Origin: Panagrolaimus kolymaensis
Lineage: Eukaryota > Nematoda > Chromadorea > Rhabditida > Panagrolaimidae
Length of the DNA: 64,000 nucleotides
Assembly (NCBI GenBank): GCA_028622995.1
Contig: JAJQJQ010000067.1
Location: 248,001-312,000 of the forward strand
Direction: 5' to 3'
In this document: one piece after another, positions 58,139-64,000 of the stretch
Position numbering within the stretch: position 1 is the stretch's first letter
How the letters are laid out: each line of letters begins with the position of its first letter
Translations under genes and position numbers: made by a program
The notes under the pieces: generated by a model
What the model was told of the DNA's origin: nothing
The model's input: the letters and a program-made list of their open reading frames with translations, nothing else
Database searches by the model: none

Positions 58139-61100
58139 GAGAAAATGTTCCTAAACTGCGAATGAAAAGTTTACATGTATGCAAATTATTAATATTTTTT
58201 CTTTTCCTTGATTTTTTCATTTTTTCGCTTGAATACTTGAAAATAGCAAATTTGCATTGAAACACGGACGCACAACATGAATTACTAGAAAGAGAAGAAA
58301 TGGAATAACATACATATTTTACTTTACTACAAAAAAACAAAAACGAAAAGAAAACGCATATTTTCCCAAAGCAAAAAAGAAGAATCATATCGTAAAAGAA
58401 AATATAGCAGATAAGCATTTTTTTATTGATCGATTTAGCTTTCTTTTTTTTTTGTTTACGATGCTAAAAACTTTTTAAAAGTTTTCTTTTTGAATATTTA
58501 ATGAAAATTTTTTCTTTTTCGCTCAAACCTTTTTTTTGATCATTAGATCATCGAGAGCTTATCTTTTATCTCTAGGACAATTTTATAAAACATTCTTGTT
58601 TTTGTTTTCAAAGCTCAATTTTTACATTTTCGAATAAAGATTTAATAAAGAAAGGTTCACAGATATAGAAGAAAGTATAAAAGCCAATTTAAAAGTGGAA
58701 AAAAAATGTTTAAATCTTTTGTTTAGAATAATTTTTTTAAAAAAAACTTTAATTAATTTAGAACTTTACAAACAAAACATTTTTTTATTGGCAAAAACCA
58801 AGTTTTTTTGAGAGATATTTTGCTGAATCAAAAAAGTCAAAGTATTTTCGAAATCTGCAATAAATGCTTTTTTGTTCTTTTGACCTAAATTTTTTTTATA
58901 TATTTATTAAATTTTTTCAAATTTCATAATTTATTTTAGTATCATTGATCGGCATAATTTTTTGATCACAAAAAAAACTAAACCATTGTTTTTTAGTCTC
59001 TTTTTTCTCTGTTCTCATGAAACTGAAAAAAAAAATGACCCAAAATCGGCTTATCCCTTCTCCACCTTCCTTCCCTTCCCTCCACCCTCAACAGATTATG
59101 ATTTATTTTGTTGTTTATGATGATTAAAATTTATTTTTTTGCATATTAAATAATAAAAAAAAACAAAAGTCAATCAAACATAAAATGGTTTATGCCTTTT
59201 TGTTTGCTTCAGTTTTTTAAACAAATAATTTTGAAAAAAATAAATTATAATTTACTTTTATGATTTTTGGTTTGTTTTTATTTCTACTTAGTTACCGTGA
59301 TCATTTTTGAAATGTATCCCATTTTTTTTCCATGAGTTTTTATTTTTTATAAAATTGCAGAGAAACGTTTTTGCTTAATTATTTTCCATATTCTTTTCTT
59401 TTTTGCGCACAAATTTAAAAAAAGTAGGGTCATAAATTGCTAGCAAATTTGTTTTTGAAATCTGTTATTAAATTATTTTTAATTTGAGTAAATGGAAACC
59501 ATATTTTTTTACTCTTCTCGTCTGCTACCCTCATTTTTTAAACATATTTTTGATGAAAATTTTTATCCTTAATTTTTTTTTGTTTGCTAATTAGATATTT
59601 TAATAAATTTTTTTGTCGCATTTCCAATAATTTTGAATACTGTCAAAAAAAGTGATATCATTTAATTTATTATTTTCTTTATTTCAAAAAGTTTGGAACT
59701 TTTTGATCTTTTTTATTTAAACAAATTAAGTTAAGAGATTTTAATGGTTTCAAGCATTCATGGAATTTGAATTCTTGAACTTTAGTGAAGATTGCTTTCA
59801 ATTTTTTGTAAATTTTAGCGAGGGTGCAAAGCAAAAAGCAACAGCAAAAAATAAATGCAAATAACTAAATGATCAAGTTTAAAGTTAGTTTTTAAGTAGA
59901 AAAGAAAATAATTAGAGATTATCATTTTTTAAAACAACAATTTTTTGAAGAAGGACAACAAAAATTTTTTTGTTAACAAGCATATCATTTTCAAGTGGAT
60001 ATATTTATTGGTAGTAAAATAAAGTGGAATTGTAAATAATAATGGTTTTGTTAAAAAATGACGTTTTTTTGGGAGTAAATTTTTTTCAGGAAGGCTGGAC
60101 ATTCCATAATCTTGATTTACAAGAAAGCTGTAGAGATGATATAAAAGGAAATTGAGAATGGCAGCAGCGTAAAAACAAAAACTAAAATCCAACTTTTTTC
60201 TAGGCTTCTTTTTTCGATTGAATTGCGAAGTTTAAAAATGTGACAAAAAAATCGAAAAGTAAAACATGGATATTTTTTATCGAAAATTTTAATATTAAAT
60301 CCATTTTTTGTAAAAATTAAAAAGTCTAAAATTTTTTTATTGTTTTATTTCCAAATTTGATTTCTCATGAAATTTACAAATAAGCATTTGCTTTTCTGAA
60401 AATGTAAAAATACTTTTGCTTTCACAATTTGGTGTTTCAAATTTAAATTGCCTAAATTTTTTACTCGAAAAATTATATAAAAAGATTATATATTTTTTAT
60501 TTTTTTGAATAAAATTTTAAAGTTAGTCATATTTTAATTAAGTATACGGTAGCTTTGAGACTAAATCAAAACCACCGAATTAGTTTAATTAATGATGACA
60601 TTAAAATCAAAAAACTTATTTGTTGTTTATTTTTTCCTCAAATTTTAAAAATTTGATATTTAAAAGCTCTTCAAAATCCAATATCGATAGTTTGGGTATT
60701 GGCTAACTTAAAACCAAAAAAAGTTTACTTAATGATTCCATCAAATTCAAAAACACACTTCAAAAACTAAAAACTCATCAATTAATTGTTTATAATTTTA
60801 TTAAGTTTTCACACTTGAATTTAAAATTTCGTGAAATTTATCATAAAAAAATTATAAATGATTTTAGTTTGATTTTATTTTTTCTCCTCCTCCTACTTTT
60901 TTTCTCCCCAAAGACGACTAAATAATTACTGTATTTTTATTTACTCACTTTTTTTTGATCATCTCATCATTCAAATATATTTTTTATTTACTTATTTATT
61001 TACCAACAACAAACTTAAATGATTATTTCTTCTTTAGCTTGCTTGACTCCTGTGCCTCCTTTTTTTGAAGAGTCTCGTCTCTCTCCCTCTCATTTTTTTC

Positions 61101-63370
61101 TTCTTCTTCAAGGATAAGATTATTATTTACAAAAAATTACATAAATAAACAAAAACAACATCATCCAAATTTTTAAAGACGTAAAAAACGATATATATAA
61201 CTGAGAAAATTAGTGTAAAGTATCATCAATCCAAAAGTCGTCTATCTTTTCTCGGGTCTATAGTTTTAAAAAAAAATTTGACTCGAAAAAAAAACTAAAC
61301 TCTTTTTTAGTTAGTTACTTTGAGCTGGATGAGTTTCTTTTTTCTCGAAAACTAAGAAGAAGAAGAAAAACAAGTTCAACGCAAAATCAACTTCTTTCTT
61401 TCTTTCTTTTTTTTAAGTGGTTGTTGGTTGTTTAAAAAAGGAGTAAAAAAAGTTCGATGGTTATAATAAATATCGGGGATATTAGCAGCGGCGATAACAA
61501 TGACAATAATCCAGGATACTCATTTTTTTTTCAACCCATTCTTGGTTGGGTTTGTTCCAAAGAAAAAAGTATGTATCTTTGCTAATAAAAAAAGAAAGAA
61601 TGAATGGATTTCGGGAATAATCTTTTTCTCCATGAATTATTATTTCCAACGATATCGGCCAAGTTTTTGGATAGTTTGATATTGCAATTTTTTCCAAAGA
61701 TAACTTTAAAAAATATTATAAATTTTCGACTCATATCTTGCGCGCTAAAAATAAATATCCCAAAAAAATTGAATGAGTCTTAAAAAAAATGATAATATGT
61801 ATCTAACAAATAGCTCAAAGATTTACCTTTTCATAATAGTGTCCTTCATTAATATTTATTAAAAAACTGTAAAATATCAAATTTAAATTTTTTGGACCAA
61901 CTTAATTTTCTAATTTTCTCAAATTCAAAAAAGAAAAAAGCTTTTCCAGAATATTTTTTTTAACTCTTGAAAAGCAGACGCATGAAACATATCCAATCTT
62001 AAAATCGTGGATACACTAAATTTTTACTTAGGAATTTTTTTTTTGGGGATCTCTTTTTAACTTATTTTTTTGTGCTTTGCTTTTATTTCTCGATCGACAA
62101 AAAATAGCAAAAAAAAGAAGCAATGTTTTTTTTTTGGGAAATGCGCGAAATACCCGACTATTAACAAACTTAACAAACACCCACTGGCTCGAGTTTTAAA
62201 TTGAATTGTTCATTAATGGATTTTTGACAAGGAAAAAGGAAGCACTTAACATAAACCAAAGAGGTAATTCTCGCTGTTCAAAAATAACTTATTTAATTTT
62301 TTAACTCATCATCCTTTTTTTCAATGACTTTTTGACTTTTTTGAGTTACCAAAAAAATTATATTTTTTTGTTCCGTGTTTTTTTTTGTTGTAAAAATTAA
62401 AAAAAAAGGTTACTTATTTTTGGGGTTTCCGATGGCTGTGATTTGGTCTTGATTTGCTTTTTTTGTTTATTATTTAAAAAAATTCTTATCATTCCCAGTT
62501 TTTAATTATTATTAAAAAAAATTTTACTTCGTAAAAAAGTGTATATTTTTGTGGTGAAAATAATTTAAAAAAAACTTATCTGAAAAAAATAAATAAAATT
62601 TTTATTTATCATTGGCGCCACCTTATCATATCTATCTCCTTCTTCGCTAATAAACTGACCAGTCCTGTAAAAATAAAAACTATAATAATTTTTGTAACTC
62701 TAGTTTCTCTTTGTCGCTTATCAGAAAAAAAAAGTGAGAGTGATGGCCATCACTAATTTACTTAACTTGGACGCTTCCTTTTTCTTTTCCGCTTTTTTAT
62801 CGACGACGATAATATTAGTTTGTTTAAAAAAGAAAACCACAATTTTTTAAATTTAAAAAAAGTAACTCTTTTTTTTCAAACTGATTTTGCATTTTTTCTT
62901 TCTTCAAAATCAAAATCATGCTGCAAAATAATTAATTACCTTTCTTTAAAGTTTGAATCATTCAATGAAAAAAAAATTCTGTTTTTTGAATTTTGAATTC
63001 AAAGTTTTCAAAAATATTTTAACTCTCAAAAATGTTAAAATAATATTTGAAGAGTTTTGAGCTTTTGTCCTTTTCCCATGAGATTTTAAAAGCATAAATC
63101 ATGGGTTATTTAGTTTTAGTTTGCAAACTTTTAAGAAATTCTAAAATGGCTGAGCTAGACTGGTGATTTAAAAAAAACCACATTTTCACGTACGCGCATT
63201 ACCGTTCTTTTCTACTTCTTTAAAGTTTATTTGCTTTTCAAAAAATTAAAAAACAACTTTTAAAAAGAGACTTATAAATAGCGAGTAAATATCGTGTTTA
63301 TATGTTTGTTATTTAACTTGTAAACCACTAAAGTAAATTTTTTTTAAAATAAAGAACTTTGATGTTTCAG
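58139..63370. other. Long AT-rich region, no gene supported
   Basis: More than 5 kb of A/T tracts. Open frames are short and of low complexity. A possible small minus-strand exon lies at 62622-62664 (see findings). It is probably an intron or upstream region of the gene beginning at 63371. Confidence 0.5.
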
Positions 63371-63454
63371 ATGAGTCTCATATCACCAAATTACACGTTT
63401 ATGCCTCCAATGGTAACTCAAATCCCACAACTTCCATTATATCCAACAGCTCCA
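63371..63454 (+). CDS. Partial gene: Pro-rich 28-codon exon, 5' coding end
   Basis: An acceptor (GATGTTTCAG) is followed directly by ATG and an 84-nt frame, ending at a good donor (CCA then GTAAGTTT) in phase 0. The peptide is MSLISPNYTFMPPMVTQIPQ and continues PLYPTAP. Pro/Met/Thr-rich starts like this are common in transcription factors and RNA-binding proteins, but the rest lies beyond the window or in an exon I could not identify, so no product can be named. Confidence 0.5.
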
Positions 63455-64000
63455 GTAAGTTTTATACGTTTTTTCTAGTCTTTAAAAAACCTTTAAATTT
63501 CTTTTTGATGTCTGATATCAGCATTTATAAATTATTCGGCAATAGGAAAAAAGGTTTAAAAAAAGGAATTTTGTCCCAAGAAGAAAAAAATTATTTCTTT
63601 AAATAATTTTATTCATGTCGAACAGAAAATGGTATTCTTAAAAAATTTTTTGGAAGTTTAAAAAATATAAAACTATTTCAATTTAGAACGTTACCAAACT
63701 CTAGAATTATTCCTTTATAAAAAAATAATGATTTAAAAAATAAACATCAAAAATTAAAGTCCTCTCTATTATTTTTTTGTGTGTGACGTAAAAATCATTT
63801 CCCTCACACTTTAAAAAATAAAAAAATATTTCTAAATAAAATGAATAAAAAAACAGACAGGTAATCCTTCATCGTGGCGTGGCTCCCTCGTCTTTCTTGT
63901 CTTCTTTCATCTTTCTTTTCTCGTTTGCTTGATTTTTTAAGATGTTTCAAAAAAACGCTTCTATTTTTTTTTTTGTGTTGAGATGCCGATAAGCATCAAA
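63455..64000. other. Probable intron of the partial gene
   Basis: AT-rich sequence after the donor at 63455, continuing to the window edge. No second exon was confidently found. Confidence 0.35.

Noticed and set aside
1..64000. CRISPR arrays, bacterial operons, riboswitches, rRNA genes, viral genes
   Set aside because: The sequence is eukaryotic. No regularly spaced short repeats, rRNA or recognisable viral or retroelement coding sequence was seen.

Overview
The window is nuclear DNA from a nematode. It is very AT-rich, with long poly-purine and poly-pyrimidine stretches and genes split by short GT-AG introns (often 45-70 nt, with TTTTCAG or TTTTTAG acceptors). Bare acceptor sites sit directly upstream of several start codons, as expected with spliced-leader trans-splicing. 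The strongest clade marker is an MFP2-type gene (the nematode sperm motility protein) at 28962-30277. I cannot name the genus from sequence alone. All gene models are hand-assembled exon chains in which splice phases were checked; two junctions do not resolve cleanly and are flagged.

Layout. 1-4.0 kb: no convincing gene. 4.0-7.0 kb (+): Zeste/Myb-SANT-like DNA-binding protein. 7.9-10.1 kb (-): NF-YA subunit with a repeat-filled intron. 10.1-14.8 kb: gene-poor, with a TTAA-flanked palindromic MITE. 14.9-17.2 kb (+): CK1/TTBK-type kinase. 17.5-18.9 kb (-): alpha-crystallin protein with an extreme His/Gly-rich arm. 19.9-21.55 kb: a 1627-bp foldback element. 21.8-22.2 kb: a hAT-like MITE. 22.9-23.3 kb (+): small membrane-anchored protein. 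24.6-25.8 kb (-): type-A DnaJ protein without a J domain. 27.7-28.5 kb (+): secreted Ly6/uPAR-like protein. 29.0-30.3 kb (+): MFP2. 32.2-36.7 kb (-): RBM25 splicing factor. 38.0-40.0 kb (+): Ig-type membrane protein. 40.4-42.3 kb (+): unorthodox aquaglyceroporin. 42.9-44.5 kb: second copy of the foldback element. 45.4-46.5 kb (+): Cys-rich single-pass protein. 46.7-47.0 kb: second TTAA MITE. 47.6-49.0 kb (+): conventional aquaglyceroporin. 49.3-57.7 kb (-): arrestin-domain protein, ZNF830-like, CTU1 (tRNA thiolation) and two paralogous Cys-rich membrane proteins, one split by a repeat-filled insertion carrying a third TTAA MITE. 57.7-63.3 kb: essentially gene-free, with a Helitron-like 3' end. 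63.37 kb (+): one exon of a gene that runs off the window.

The genes do not form one pathway. CTU1 and ZNF830 look like a nematode operon (155 bp apart, polyadenylation signal plus trans-splice acceptor between them). The two aquaglyceroporins are diverged duplicates with matching intron positions.

The most unusual content is mobile-element structure: two near-perfect 1.6-kb foldbacks with mirror-image loops and the same 6-bp target; three palindromic TTAA elements, one proven by an empty site inside a tandem repeat; and an intron apparently created by a repeat insertion in one of two paralogues.
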